64,000 bases of DNA from Sipunculus nudus (taxonomy: Eukaryota; Annelida; Sipuncula; Golfingiida; Sipunculidae). The notes under the pieces were generated by a model, which was not told where the DNA came from, ran no database searches, and was given only the letters and a program-made list of their open reading frames with translations. The stretch spans positions 50,022,124 to 50,086,123 of the forward strand of contig CM049308.1 in assembly GCA_026874595.1 (NCBI GenBank). The letters are read 5' to 3'. Made by a program: the position numbers and the translations under genes. Below are positions 12,051 to 23,378 of the stretch, one piece after another. Position 1 is the stretch's first letter; every line of letters begins with the position of its first letter.

Positions 12051-13085
12051 TTTTTAGCTCAGCTGACTTTCAGTCATGCTGAGCTATAGCGATCACTCTT
12101 TGTCCGTCTTCCGTCTGTCCGTTAACCAGGCACAAATCGTAACCGCTGGACCTAGAATCTTGTAACTTGACATTCTGAGAGGTTGATGAAAAATCTCCTT
12201 GGAAACCAGAAATTAGGTCTCTGTTACCCATATCCTTCGAGCTATAGGGCCCTAAAGTACCCCCCAGAATAGTAAAAAATTTCATACAAAAACTTCAGTA
12301 TCTCATTAACTACATCACTGATGGTCATGATTTTTGGCATACATATTGATCATGAGATGTTCCATCAGTTCCTGCAGACTGGTGGCGCCATCTGTATTAT
12401 TTCAATTTTTTTTACGATTTTTTTTTCTCTATTTTTGAGACCTTTAAAAATGTGAACATCTGTTAACAGGGCACAAATCGTATAGACTGGACCTAGAATC
12501 TTCTTTCTAGTGAGAGACCTATGAAAAGTCTCCATGGAAACCAGAAATTAGGTCTCTGTTACCCATATCCTTCGAGCTATGGGGCTCCAAAGTACCCCCC
12601 AGAATAATGCAAAATTTTATACAAAAGCTCAAGTATCTGAATAACTACTGCATTGATCACCATGATTCTTTGCATGAATATTGATCATTGGATGTTCCAT
12701 CAGTTCCTGCAAACTGGTACCCCTCCCCCACCCCTCCAGAACAGTAAAAAATTTCATACAAAATCTTCAATTTCTCATTAACTACATCACTGATGGTCAT
12801 GATATTTGGCATACATATTGATCATGAGATGTTTCATCAGTTTCTGCAGACTGGTGGCGCCACCTGTATTTTTCAATTTTTTACGAATTGTTTTCTCTAT
12901 TTTTGAGACCTTTAAAAATGTGAACATCTGTAAACTGGACACAAATTGTAAAGACTGGACCTAGAATCTTCATTCCTGACACAGTGAGAGACCTATGAAG
13001 TCTCCACGGAAACCTGAAATAGGGTCTCTGTTACCCATATCCTTTGAGCTGTGGGGCTCCCTATTACCCCCAGAATAATGGAAAA
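12051..13085 (+). mobile_element. Tandem-cored element A2, 5' part
   Basis: Starts TTTTTAGCTCAGCTGACT with its hairpin complement, then GTCCGTC repeats and GTTAACCAGGCACAAATCG, closely matching 1838-2300. Two full units and a rearranged third are present. The array stops near 13085 and its sequence resumes at 15437, so the inverted block between them is an insertion. Confidence 0.7.
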
Positions 13086-13098
13086 TTTGATAAAAAAA

Positions 13099-13607
13099 AC
13101 AATCGACCCATGGGTCATGATGCTCAGCTGACAAGCATGACCTGGATTTAAAGCCTGATGGTAAACCATATGGTATCTGACCATACTTGGAAGATAGAAG
13201 GTTTGGGATGAAAAGTCTGACTTGAAATGCATCCACAACTTTCTTCAAGAAGCTGGTCCTGTGACATTGACCTTTGACCCTAAGACCTAAATATCGAAAG
13301 GTTTGTTCCTTTATTGACATGTAAGGTTTGGGATGATTATTTTGGCTATAAGAATTAATTCTGGGAGGTGCAAACACACCCCGTAACTCAGAGAATATAC
13401 GGTAGGTCACAGTGACCTAATTTCAGATCTGCAAGGAGATATTTTTAGAACCTCTAAGACTGCATAGGGTTCATGTATCTAGCCCTTACAGTTTCAATTT
13501 GTGTCCTGCTAACGGCCTGACGGCTGGCTGGACGGACAGACGGAAGGACGACGGACAAAGACCCATCGCTATAGCACAGCATGACTAAAAGTCAGCTGAG
13601 CTAAAAA
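13099..13607 (-). mobile_element. Inverted Helentron-like element, both ends present
   Basis: Read on the minus strand, the head is TTTTTAGCTCAGCTGACTTT near 13607, with a GTCC-rich segment and GTTAGCAGGACAC. The tail near 13104-13133 has GTCAGCTGAGCATCATGACC followed by CATGGGTCG. About 260 bp near the head is nearly the same as 15170-15436. It includes a TGACCTTTGACCC site (13268-13280, plus-strand reading). Frames across it have no coding signature. Confidence 0.6.
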
Positions 13608-14580
13608 TCACTGAAACTGCACTGACGAAAGGATTTCTAAGGTGGCTAACTGGCAGACATAATGGATTTCTGACAAGTCTGACATTTGATATCACACATC
13701 CTACAATAAGAGACCAAACTTTTAGCAAATTCTCCAAAGGATGTTACAGTAATGAATGTCCAAAACAATTTAAAAGGCATTTTAAGGCCCTAATATTAGA
13801 TTTATAGATATGCAAATGTATAAAGTGTAAGTCCAATATTTTTTTATTATCACTCAGCTTTTCAATGGAATCAGCAGGGTAGGTAAACTGCAAAACCTGA
13901 AAGAAAAGAAATGCAGAAAGCATGACTAAAGGTCTTGTAATAAAAAAAATCCTAAATCCAGGTACACATCCTCATATTATGAGAACAAACATTTGCTTTC
14001 ATATCTGGTGATTTATATGAAAATATTCAGATATCTAGGAAACTAAGTTTATTGCTATGATTCCATAAAATAAACTGCAAAATGTTCCCATCATCTTATA
14101 AATCAGTAGCTAAACCTTAATACTATACTCTCACAGTCTTAATGCCTGGCTGATCATGAAGCATTCCAGCAAGTGTTTTTGTTATGCAGTAACGAGGTAT
14201 TTATCACTCAGCCTTATCACTTAACAGGCTGATACAAAAGAGAGTCATATGTCACCAGCATTACTCACAATTACAGCCACACAGTGAGATGTACCATAAC
14301 CAATGGTTATATGTACAAGAAAAATAGAGATGGTCTACAAAATAAGTATTGTGAATATCCCTGACCTATGACCTTGGCCTTTTGCCCACATATCAACTGG
14401 ATTCTTTCTAAATGATGGGTAACTACTAACCACTTATATCTGGCCGGGTGTAATTACTTGGCAACCAATGAGTGAATAACTTAGACCTGCAACCTTTAAC
14501 CTCCTGACCAGCTGACCTCAAAATCAATTAGTTATTTCTTCATGAAAAAGACCCATAAATATGAAGTTTGAATCACATTC
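13608..14580. other. Sequence between inverted elements, no gene seen
   Basis: AT-rich. A minus-strand stretch at about 13853-13903 has a good acceptor (CTTTTCTTTCAG) and an AATAAA just downstream, but no partner exon could be placed, so no gene is called. Confidence 0.4.
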
Positions 14581-14599
14581 AGTGATGCATAGATGTGGC

Positions 14600-15436
14600 A
14601 TATGTGAAATAATGAAGGTTTGGGTTGAACAGTTTCACTTGAAATATGTTCACAAGCATTTAGAACAATATTGTGACCTTGACCTTTGACCTTTTGAACT
14701 CAACATTAATAGGCTTCTTCCCCTATTGGTAGGTAAGCCATATATGACAGATGGAAAGTATAGATTGAAAAATTTGCCTGAAAATGACTCCACGCAAGAA
14801 GAGGGTGCTGTGAACTTGACCTTTGACCTCAAAATCAACAGGTCTTTTCCCCTGTTGGCAGAGAAGCGATATCAGTGCTGAAAGGTTTGGAATGAAAGGT
14901 CTAGCTTGAAATGTGTCCACAACCTTTTCAAAGAAGTGGATTCTGTGACCCTGACCTTTGACCTTGTGACCTCAACATCTATAGGATTCTTCTCCCACTT
15001 AGTAGGTGAGCTATATGTGAAAGATCAAAGAATTGGGATGAAAGGTTTGGCTTAAAATGCATCCACAGGCTTTTCAAAGAAGTTGGTTCTGTGACCTTGA
15101 CCTTTGACCTTGTGACCTCAAAATAATTATGGTTCTTCCCCTGTTGGTAGGTGAGCTGTATGTGAAAGATGGAAGGTTTGGGATGAAAATTTTGGCTAAA
15201 AGAATTATTTCTGGGGGGTGCAAACACACCCCATAACTTCGAGAATATAGGTCGCAGTGACCTAATTTCAGGTTTGCAAGGAGATCTTTTTAGAACCTCT
15301 AAGACTGCATAGGGTTCATGGCCCTAGCCCCAACGGTTACGATTTGTGCCCTGCTAACGGCCGGACGGAGACGGAAGGACGACGGACAAAGACCCATCGC
15401 TATAGCCCAGCATGACTGAAAGTCAGCTGAGCTAAA
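14600..15436 (-). mobile_element. Inverted element with about 130-145-bp tandem core bearing DR1 motifs
   Basis: The head is at the right edge (CAGCTGAGCTAAAAA on the plus strand at 15424-15436). The core is about five units with the landmark GGTTTGGGATGAAA near 14612, 14750, 14880, 15024 and 15170. Units carry TGACCTTTGACCT at 14680-14692, 14817-14829, 14952-14964 and 15098-15110. No tail was found at the left edge; the single tail at 13099 may belong to this copy or to the neighbouring one. Confidence 0.6.
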
Positions 15437-15940
15437 AACTACAACACTGATGGTCATGATTTTTGGCATACATATTGATCTATCAGTTCCTGCAGATTGG
15501 TGGCGCCACCTATATTTTTTTTTAATTTTTACAATTTTTTTTCTCTATTTTTGAGATCTTTAAGGATGTAGTTATCTGTCAACAGGGTACAAATCGTCAC
15601 AACTGGACCTATAATCTTCATTCTTGACACACAGGGAGACCCATAAAAAGTCTCCATTGAAACCTGAAATTAGGTCTCTGTTACCTATATCCTTTGAGCT
15701 ATGGCACCCCAAAGTAGCTCAGAATAATGGAAAATTTGATACAAAAGCTGAAGTATCTGAACAACTAATGCAGAGATCACCATAATTGTTTGCATAGATA
15801 TTGATCATGGAGTGTTTCATCAGTTTCTGCAGACTCGTGGAGCCACCTGTATTTTTTTAAAGTTTACGCATTTTTTCTCTATTTTTGTGACATATAAATA
15901 CAGACACAATCTTGGCCTGTTGGCTAATCCTTTGGTTAAT
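15437..15940 (+). mobile_element. Element A2, 3' part
   Basis: Continues the about 340-bp units of element A (CATACATATTGATC, then GGTGGCGCCACC-like near 15500, GTCAACAGGGTAC near 15580). At 15845-15900 it reads through the site that element B interrupts in copy A1, so it serves as an uninterrupted reference. Confidence 0.65.
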
Positions 15941-16324
15941 TAATCATTATAATTGATGAATGGTTGTCAACCAAAACCTATAACAAGGAACTTTGACGTG
16001 ATATATGTTTCTATATGTTGTCCAGTTTTGTAATGCTTTGTAAGAGGGGCGGCAATTTCTAAAAGACCGCCCCGGGCAGCAAAGAGGCAAGGTACGCCGC
16101 TGGATCAGTTATAGAAAGAATTTGGGGAAAATAAAAGGATAATTTTTCAAAGGACTTAGTTTCCCCCTTTCCTGCGATGACCAAAACATCCTGTAACACT
16201 GGCAGTTGTACCGAAGAGAGAGTGTATAAGTGTTGTACTTTTTTTTCAAGAAATATATGCTCTTCCGTATTTTGGCATGAGCGATTGGCATTTTTGAAAT
16301 TTTGTATTCACTCAGAAGGATTTA

Positions 16325-16500
16325 GTAAAAGGCGGGGTCTAACTCAGGAGAATCAATGACAAACCCTAAAAAAAGTCCCAGGTCCCGAAAAGGGGGTCCA
16401 AGCCGCATATTGGTCTGGAAACCTTAAAAAAAAGGTTGCGACGGCTGAAAGGAAGTGGGTCTGGACCCCCTGGGCCCTCCCGCCTGGTTCCTCTTCTGAA
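16325..16500 (+). repeat. Element E fragment
   Basis: A GGTCCAAGCCGCATATTGGTCTG, AGGTTGCGACGGCTGAAAG and GGACCCCCTGG series that recurs at 21127-21335, 49139-49400 and 53540-53740. It is a short non-coding repeat also carried inside element D. Confidence 0.5.
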
Positions 16501-17490
16501 TGGGGCATTGATGAAATGACAAACTCAAGAGCCATAACTCCCTGCATCACTGAATAAATCCATGAAACTTGTTGAAGTGTCAAGTACAGTAACAAGTGAT
16601 AGAAATGTTTGTATATATGGGTTCGATGCGTTTATAAAGCAGACGAACGTACCGGCAAATATACCGTATTATATATATATATAAAACTTTAGTATTTATA
16701 CTTTCTTTCTTATTATTAAAAATGACAATGTTTCACATGCTGCAGTATTTTCTTTGTAATAACTGACACCTCGGTAACAATTATGATGGATTAGTATAAA
16801 TTACATGCAACCGGAAGTCAAACTGTTGCTGGGCGGTTTATCACTGCCTTATAACAGAGGCAGCGCTGTTTATTGATATGATTTAAAAATCCAGTTAATT
16901 CGAGATGTTGAACATCTAACAAATATACATTAAAGTAATTTATTTTCATCTAATATAAATTGGTAAAGCCTATAGATCTATTTTCAAAAGAATTAGAGTT
17001 AATAAGAATTAACTTACTCCTATTATTACAATGAGTATTTCACTGCTCTGGTAATGAGTTAATGGAAAATAAGTGTTCAAATACCGAAATAAAGCACCAC
17101 AGTTAATAAAAATTAGACATAAATTACGTCTTAACGACTTACGTCACTTGTTTTACAAAATAAAATAAGAGAACCAATATTTTGAGTAGTCACTGCCAAT
17201 ATATCACCTTACCAAAATATTTCTTGTTTTCCCATAAGAAACAACACGGGCGTGAGTATATATAGCTACGGAATTTGAAAATGCCCTAGCTGTTAATAAT
17301 GAGGCTAAAACATGCCTTTTGCTGATACATGTATATCGTCTTCCTCACTGTCATCGTTGCAGGGAGTTGGACGTAAATTTTGTAATTCTGTGAATGTGCT
17401 AGTAACAATTAATTAAATGAAACATAAATACACTTGAGAATAAATCAGCATTGACTTATTTGTAAGTCTTCTATAAATGCTTAATTGATA
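16500..17490. other. Downstream flank of the TRIM gene
   Basis: AT-rich with no further coding signal. TTTATT at 16938-16943 is an AATAAA on the minus strand but is about 550 bp beyond the stop; a closer poly(A) signal was not found. Confidence 0.4.
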
Positions 17491-17492
17491 TC

Positions 17493-18581
17493 TCATTTTG
17501 CTAATGGCCAGTGAATCCTTCTGTCCGGCGTGTCAGATTTGACGGACGGCAGGCAGTCGCCTTCTGGGCTTGTTTGTCCTTCTTTGAGACATGCCTCCCA
17601 TCTGACGTCTGCTACTTTGGTAGTTCCACAGTGTGACGTCACTAGCGGTACAGGAAGGGTTTCGTCTGTAAGGTGAGTATTACTGAGATATTCTGTGATT
17701 CGCTTCAGTTCTGCGGGAAAGTCTGGTTCAGTTTCTTCCTTAAGGACATCAAGACCGAGCGTGATGTCACTTTCCACATTGAGTCTCTGGGCTGCTATTT
17801 GCTCCCTGTTTCTCCGCTCGTCCAGCTTCTGTACGAGACCAGCACCCTCGGCTTGTACGGCCTCCTTCCTTGCTTCTACCAGTTCTTGTATTTCCTCTTC
17901 AGCTTTGTCATATAATGAGCTAACTTTGCTGAGGTATTTACTTTTGCGCTGCAAGCGGTCACACTGATGCAATAATTCTGCTTTTAGTACGGGTATCGTG
18001 ACGTCATACGAACTGATGGAGTCCCCGTGGATCTCCTGGTCATGGTACATCATACATATATCACATAAGCCCTTGATAGGCTGGCAGGCTTTACAAAGAT
18101 ATCGGAACTTTTCTCCATGGTCGTGACAGTACGCAACATCCGAGAATTCCTCTGACACCGCTTCCAGTACATGTCCACGGAATAATGGTACAGTCATGTG
18201 TTTACCGGTACATAGCTGGCATAAATGTCGTCTACAGTCCTTACAAAAATGTGAAGCACCAACTCGACGGCCTAGTTTAGCACAGAAGAAGCAGCTGTCA
18301 GCTTCAATAACACTCGACAGGGTGTCGTACCATTGAATACTTTTGAAATCTAACGGTAATTCTGCCACTCCTCCTATTGGAACCATGGTCAAGGCCCTGC
18401 ACTCTGGACAATATATAGTTTCGCCATGGCGACCGGGTTGAACCAACTGCTGCAGACAGGGGGTGCAGCAGGAATGATGGCAGTCCAGGAACCGTGGTTG
18501 TTGTTCCTTCATGCTGTCCAAGCAAACTGGACACTGAAGCAGGTGCTGAAGCTGACCACGCCGGTCGTCAAAGTGTGTCAT
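17493..18581 (-). CDS. TRIM-type RING/B-box/coiled-coil protein
   Basis: One coding exon, 362 aa. The start is the ATG at 18581-18579: two bases upstream is the acceptor TTCTTTTCAG (AG at 18584-18585), so an ATG eight codons further up lies in the intron. RING finger at residues 17-61 (C17-x2-C20, C34-x-H36, C39-x2-C42, C58-x2-C61), B-box-like zinc site at 97-137, B-box 2 at 152-185 (C-x2-H-x7-C-x2-C-x6-C-x2-C-x3-H-x4-H), coiled coil at about 200-290. The C-terminal 70 residues match no domain I know: there is no B30.2/SPRY, NHL or filamin domain. Such proteins are E3 ubiquitin ligases that dimerise through the coiled coil; that activity is inferred from the family. TRIM genes are expanded in molluscs and often linked to immunity, but nothing here shows its target. 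Confidence 0.9.
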   Translation of the reverse strand: MTHFDDRRGQLQHLLQCPVCLDSMKEQQPRFLDCHHSCCTPCLQQLVQPGRHGETIYCPECRALTMVPIGGVAELPLDFKSIQWYDTLSSVIEADSCFFCAKLGRRVGASHFCKDCRRHLCQLCTGKHMTVPLFRGHVLEAVSEEFSDVAYCHDHGEKFRYLCKACQPIKGLCDICMMYHDQEIHGDSISSYDVTIPVLKAELLHQCDRLQRKSKYLSKVSSLYDKAEEEIQELVEARKEAVQAEGAGLVQKLDERRNREQIAAQRLNVESDITLGLDVLKEETEPDFPAELKRITEYLSNTHLTDETLPVPLVTSHCGTTKVADVRWEACLKEGQTSPEGDCLPSVKSDTPDRRIHWPLAK

Positions 18582-18837
18582 GGCTGAAAAGAACGAGCAT
18601 ATCAAAGTTAATGATGGCCGTAGTGGATTACTGAATATTCCGAATTAACCTATAAAGAAAACACAATGTATTATGAAGAGAAAAATACATGAAGATTCAA
18701 TTGAGAGGTATTCTAGTTTCTGGGATAGCACAGCTCACTTCAAACAAAGTTATACATGTAATATAAAAAGGAAGGTTTGAACACTTTTACGTGATTACAT
18801 GTCCCCCTTATAAGTAAAATCCGTGTTATATATATAA

Positions 18838-18841
<4 letters not shown>

Positions 18842-18899
<58 letters not shown>
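18842..18899. repeat. (TA)n microsatellite
   Basis: About 58 bp of pure TA in the intron upstream of the TRIM coding exon. Confidence 0.95.
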
Positions 18900-18903
<4 letters not shown>

Positions 18904-19918
18904 GAAAATGTCAATCAGTACCTTCCCTTTCTGTAGTGACGTAGAGGAAAAGTTTCTAAATTTAAAACCGTCAACATTTCCGTAAGATTTTTTTGTTAAA
19001 CACATTTTAATCTTTCATGAAATAAGACGTATAGGAACAATTATCATATTATATTATTAATCATATACATTGAAATAAGGTACAGTCTTACAGTATACAT
19101 GCACATTCATACTAACTCATGCCATTGCAAGTGTCATAAAATGGGTCTAATTCTGGTGATAAGCAGCAAGTGTAAAAACAGGCAAATGACTGGTATTATA
19201 TCAGATCTGATGCACATTTCACACATACTGTTGCACATGTATAATGTTGCACCCACGCCACTCCCTGTTCCAAACATTTTATATGCCGTTCGATTGGGGA
19301 TTAAATGACTCTCCTCGGTTCAAAACTGCAAAGCTCATGATATCAAATAACAATAGAGTAAATTAAATTATTTGCAAATATATATAATCCCGATTCAGAC
19401 AGCGGGTGTACGTATACAGTGTGCCAACATATCGTGCAGATGTTCCCGTCAAAACAATACAGCGTCAGCAACTTGAGCCTTGGGTGGATTGTCAACTGCC
19501 ACTTTTTACATGTACAGTCTGATTTGCATATATGTCAGTAATGTTAGAAGGGGTCTTATCTGCGTCATTTTCTGGCCCTCTGACTTTGAAAATAAATTAG
19601 ATCCATGTATGGGTATGTGAATTATCATCGGGGGGGGGGGGGGGATGATTGGTACCTGCTGGGGCCGGTCTTCATGTGAGCAGGTGAGGCCTCCACCATA
19701 AAGCGATCTTCGCTTCATCGCACTTTAGATTTAAGCGGGCATAGTGGCATCGTTCAAACTGTATATTGTACGTTGTATCGGTGTTAGTATGTGACAAAGT
19801 CCTAACTACACAATTCTGTAGATATCGCAAGAATACCAGTCCAATTAGTCCGATTCCTAATTTTCTTGGCAAACCGGACAAGCAAGATGTGTAATTTTAA
19901 TGATCTTCAGTACTGTTT

Positions 19919-19942
19919 AATATATATATATATATATATATA
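19919..19942. repeat. (TA)n microsatellite
   Basis: About 24 bp of TA in the same intron. The rest of 18600-20339 shows no coding sequence; a poly-G run lies at 19630-19643. Confidence 0.9.
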
Positions 19943-20339
19943 ATGTATTGAATTATATATTTATCCACACATCTATACAAACTTAAATATACAGTAAGCT
20001 ATATAAAAAAGGAAACCCCTTCGGTTGTGCCAATAGTAATGTGTTACCTTTGTCCCATGCATGCAGAAGTTTAAAATGAAATATGACTTAGTGCGAAAGA
20101 AATGCACCGCGACTACGACCTAGTGCATGCGGTATGAGACTATGAGCCCTTAAAATAAGTAAACCCTAAAGGCAGTAAATTCACATAAAGAGTGTCATGG
20201 TCACAGCATATCTGAAGCTGACCTCACAAAGTGTTACTAGTGTTTACATGACACATATTTACATGTAGAGCCCACACGTACAGTAGCCGGGCTAGTGTAT
20301 GCTGTGTGTTTATAGCATGTTGCCTGTGAGTAGGCCTAC

Positions 20340-20530
20340 CTGATGTTGTGTTCCTTGGCGGCTGGTCTGTTGTTGAACATCACCCTCTGACAGCTCGGGA
20401 AATCGTCGTCCTGACAGCAGCTACACGGATGTGAGCCATAATCACAAGAATTTGAAGTGACATAGTTTACGGTTCACCAAACGACACAACCATTTCCCGC
20501 CGACACCGTGCGGCCCGGGCGCGTATTCAC
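20340..20530 (-). promoter_or_regulatory. Probable non-coding first exon and CpG-rich promoter of the TRIM gene
   Basis: On the minus strand a good donor, CATCAG followed by GTAGGC, lies at 20340/20339, in the right orientation to splice to the acceptor at 18584 (intron about 1.75 kb). Just upstream, 20490-20580, is unusually CpG-rich for the window (GTGCGGCCCGGGCGCG). The upstream limit of the exon cannot be set from sequence alone. Confidence 0.4.
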
Positions 20531-21126
20531 TTGATGATTAGGGTTGCGCTGAGTATACATACGGTCCGCCGGCAGACATCACTAACAATTGCACTGAGCT
20601 CAGCACCCGCCAGTTGCTTTGGTAATGTGCCCATTAATAAGAAGTCGCGGTGTCCCATATTGAGAAAGCCCAGAAAACCATTATATTTTGACGTTTTATA
20701 ACATGTTTTGCATGCTTTTTTATATGCTTAAGCAAGAAATATTGTTTACATGATTTTGATGATAAATATTTACTCATATTGTGATATAATCTTATATAAT
20801 AAAATAATTGAAAAATGTCTCCATATATTGCCATTTACCTCCCAGATGTCTTCTAGCCAGTGACATGATTAGAACGGAATTATTATTTTATTTGATTGAA
20901 TTAGGATATTTCGCGCTGCTGGAGTATATTTCTTCAGCATTTATATGTGTCAAAACGACCGGAAGAGAACCGTTTAAATTGTTATGGCTTTGTATGTCCT
21001 TTGATGTTTCAGCGTTCTTTGAATAATTTAAATTCGCATTGTGTTTTAAACAGCTACACCACACATACTCAGACAAATCTTGCGGCCTGGGCCCTTTCCC
21101 CATTTTCCGGTGATTTTCTATGTAAT

Positions 21127-21335
21127 CAGGGGCGGATCCAGGATTTAGGAAAGGGGGGGGGGGGGGGTCCAACCAAGGAGGACAAACGAAAACCTATAAA
21201 AAAGGTCCCGAGGTCCGGAAAAGGGAAGGGGGGTCCAGGCCGCAAAATTTTGTCTGAAAGCCTTAAAAAAAGGTTACTTCGTATGAAAAAGGAGGGGTCT
21301 GGGACCCCCCCCCTCCCCCTCTGGATCCACTCACT
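21127..21335 (+). repeat. Element E copy with inverted GGATCC ends
   Basis: Begins GGGGCGGATCCAGGATTTAG and ends CCCTCTGGATCCACTC, so the ends are partly inverted. The body matches 16325-16500. Poly-G and poly-C runs are embedded. It spawns open frames on both strands that are not genes. Confidence 0.6.
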
Positions 21336-21346
21336 TCCAGTAACTT

Positions 21347-21349
<3 letters not shown>

Positions 21350-21401
<52 letters not shown>
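21350..21401. repeat. (TA)n microsatellite
   Basis: About 52 bp of TA directly after the element E copy. Confidence 0.95.
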
Positions 21402-21403
<2 letters not shown>

Positions 21404-22140
21404 GGTTGATTGTATATCGTCGCCTAAAATAAAGATATCCTCTCAATTCTTTTGCTTTCTGTTTATAAAGTTCTATATGCTCGGCCTGTACAACTGCATT
21501 TGCATATATGGTCGAACAAACAGACGGCAGGATAATGCAAATTAGGTCATCTTTACGGTTGCTAGGGTCTGACATTTACGCGCATATATAAAAACAACGA
21601 TCAAGCAAGTTATCATGCCACAAGTGGATCGACTGGTTGCTGTGTTACAAGTAATACTGATTGTGAGTGATATAGGATACCCCTCTCTATAGATGAATGT
21701 GCATAATACCCATAGAACACGCATAGATACAGCCAGAGGTCAATTAAAGGTGTTTGCAGACTGCACATGATTTAATAAAAGTTTCATCACCATCCGCCTG
21801 TCACTCTAAAGGTGGTTACTATAGCATTACTATATCTGTAGCTCTTATAAAAATTATTACATTATAAGAATACACTAAATATCACAATACACAAAGTATA
21901 AGAAGACATAAAGACCTTACACATTAGGCCGGGCGTGGAATGAGGTACAGGTGTCACCTGAAAGGGAAATTTATGCCAGTGGTTCCGTTGGGTTGGACAC
22001 ACCTTTCTGAGAGGATCTGCCTGTTAATCGACGTAAAATGTTTGTTGTGGGTAGTTTTTCTCTAGATCCTTTTAGCCCCGAATTTATACTTTATTTGTCG
22101 TTATGAGTTTCTTCGCAACCATCAGATCGTAACTACAGAC

Positions 22141-22255
22141 TTATATATAGGCTATCAGATATAGAACTCCAGTCTTATATAGAGGCTATATCAGATATAG
22201 AACTCTAGTCTTGTATAGAGGCTGTCAGATATAACTCCAGTCTTGCACAAATGGC
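22141..22255 (+). repeat. About 45-bp imperfect tandem repeat, three copies
   Basis: GGCTATCAGATATAGAACTC followed by a CAGTCTTATATAGA-type block is repeated three times with small deletions. Confidence 0.7.
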
Positions 22256-22640
22256 ACAAGAGTATATATCTCTAATTCTGTCTCCCATATGTTACTGTAC
22301 TCTTGTATGAACTTGATTAAATTTAGTTCAGCCACAGGCTCCTTTATACTAAAGAGACGTTTTTCAACATGGTATGCTGTCGTTTGGCATGAATTACCAC
22401 TGCGGACAAATATATTGCCCAAAAGGAAGGATCGACAACAGTCTACAAACTGTTTATCAGATATCAAGTAAAAATTAAAACAGACACTCCAGCAATCACT
22501 TAAAAATATTATGGTGGTTTGCAAGATCGCCACTATTAAGGGTTGATGGGAGAACCAAAACTTCTCGGACACAGATCGATTTTTATACTGATGATCCGAG
22601 GTACCAAGCTTGGATTGTGCTAGCCATGCATGCAGATATT

Positions 22641-22664
22641 GGGGGGGGGGGGGGGGGGGGGGGG
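22641..22664. repeat. Poly-G tract
   Basis: 24 consecutive G. No other structure is recognised in the flanking 22260-22860. Confidence 0.9.
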
Positions 22665-22880
22665 TTCGAGGGCGTCATGCGGAAAGTGGGAGGAGGACAG
22701 TAAAGGAACTGGGGAAGATGTTGATGGAAGATGCACGGGGACAGGCAAATAACGATGAGATAAATTAAGTCATGCATGCATGGTGCCGTATATATATTAT
22801 GACTATTAAATATGAATTAGATACATTGAGCTACAGCCGATCCCTTTGTGTATTTGCACACTTTTATAGAAAACAGCGAA

Positions 22881-22978
22881 GTGTAGCTCAACGACCGGCA
22901 ATCATAAGGTCATGGGTTTAATTCCCATCAGCAGTGAATCAACTTTTCTGTGTATTTATGTTCGATTTCTATATATAA
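22881..22978 (+). mobile_element. tRNA-like SINE, diverged copy
   Basis: GTGTAGCTCAACGACCGGCA, then a B-box-like GGGTTTAATTCCCATCAGC, then GTGAATCAACTTTTCTGTG and TTCGATTTCTATATATA. The same order occurs at 23152-23272. Confidence 0.6.
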
Positions 22979-23151
22979 TGAACCAGCATGGTTATTAATT
23001 CATCTCTCTATATAATATATGCCGCACACTTTATAAGGCCACCAGTTCTCCCTGCTGCATGTAAACTGCAAAGTCGCTGTGCCGACACATGAATAGTGGG
23101 TAGCACTCTGACGTCACTACCAATAAAAGTGTCCAAATACACAAGTGGTCG

Positions 23152-23272
23152 GGGATTGGCTGTATCTCAGTGGATAGAGAAAGCACCCAGCAATTGTAAG
23201 ATCATGGATTCGATTCCCATGGGCAGTGAATCGACTTTTCTGTGTATTCATGTTCGATTTATATATATATAT
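23152..23272 (+). mobile_element. tRNA-like SINE
   Basis: A-box region GGCTGTATCTCAGTGGATAG and B-box GGATTCGATTCCCATGGGC, followed by a shared tail (GTGAATCGACTTTTCTGTG, ATTCATGTTCGATTTATATA). About 75% like the copy 270 bp upstream, in the same orientation. The body beyond the B box shows it is a SINE, not a tRNA gene. Confidence 0.65.
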
Positions 23273-23378
23273 TTTAATAGGGTAACTCTTTTCCCATGCA
23301 ATCCTTTTTAATGCGATTCTATTGTGTAATATTTTATCTCGATTTAATTAATGTATCCCCTCCTAGGTTAGTGATGTG

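Noticed and set aside
12970-13410. 146-codon open frame on the minus strand
   Set aside because: It runs across the junction of an A-type array and an inverted element; the residues are those of the repeat units, as in other copies with stops.
13853-13903. Short minus-strand terminal exon before AATAAA
   Set aside because: A good acceptor, but only about 13 codons in the frame that stops, with no partner exon.
18582-18605. Upstream in-frame ATG for the TRIM protein
   Set aside because: It lies in the intron: the acceptor TTCTTTTCAG sits between it and the ATG at 18581.
20947-21575. Overlapping 161- and 149-codon frames on opposite strands
   Set aside because: They are produced by an element E copy with poly-G and a TA microsatellite (runs of IYIYIY and GGGG); no protein signature.
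22225-22572. 115-codon minus-strand frame
   Set aside because: Its composition is unremarkable, it overlaps a tandem repeat and I see no domain; kept out for want of any support.
23152-23225. Functional tRNA gene
   Set aside because: Only A- and B-box-like sequences are present; the stems do not pair and a SINE body follows.
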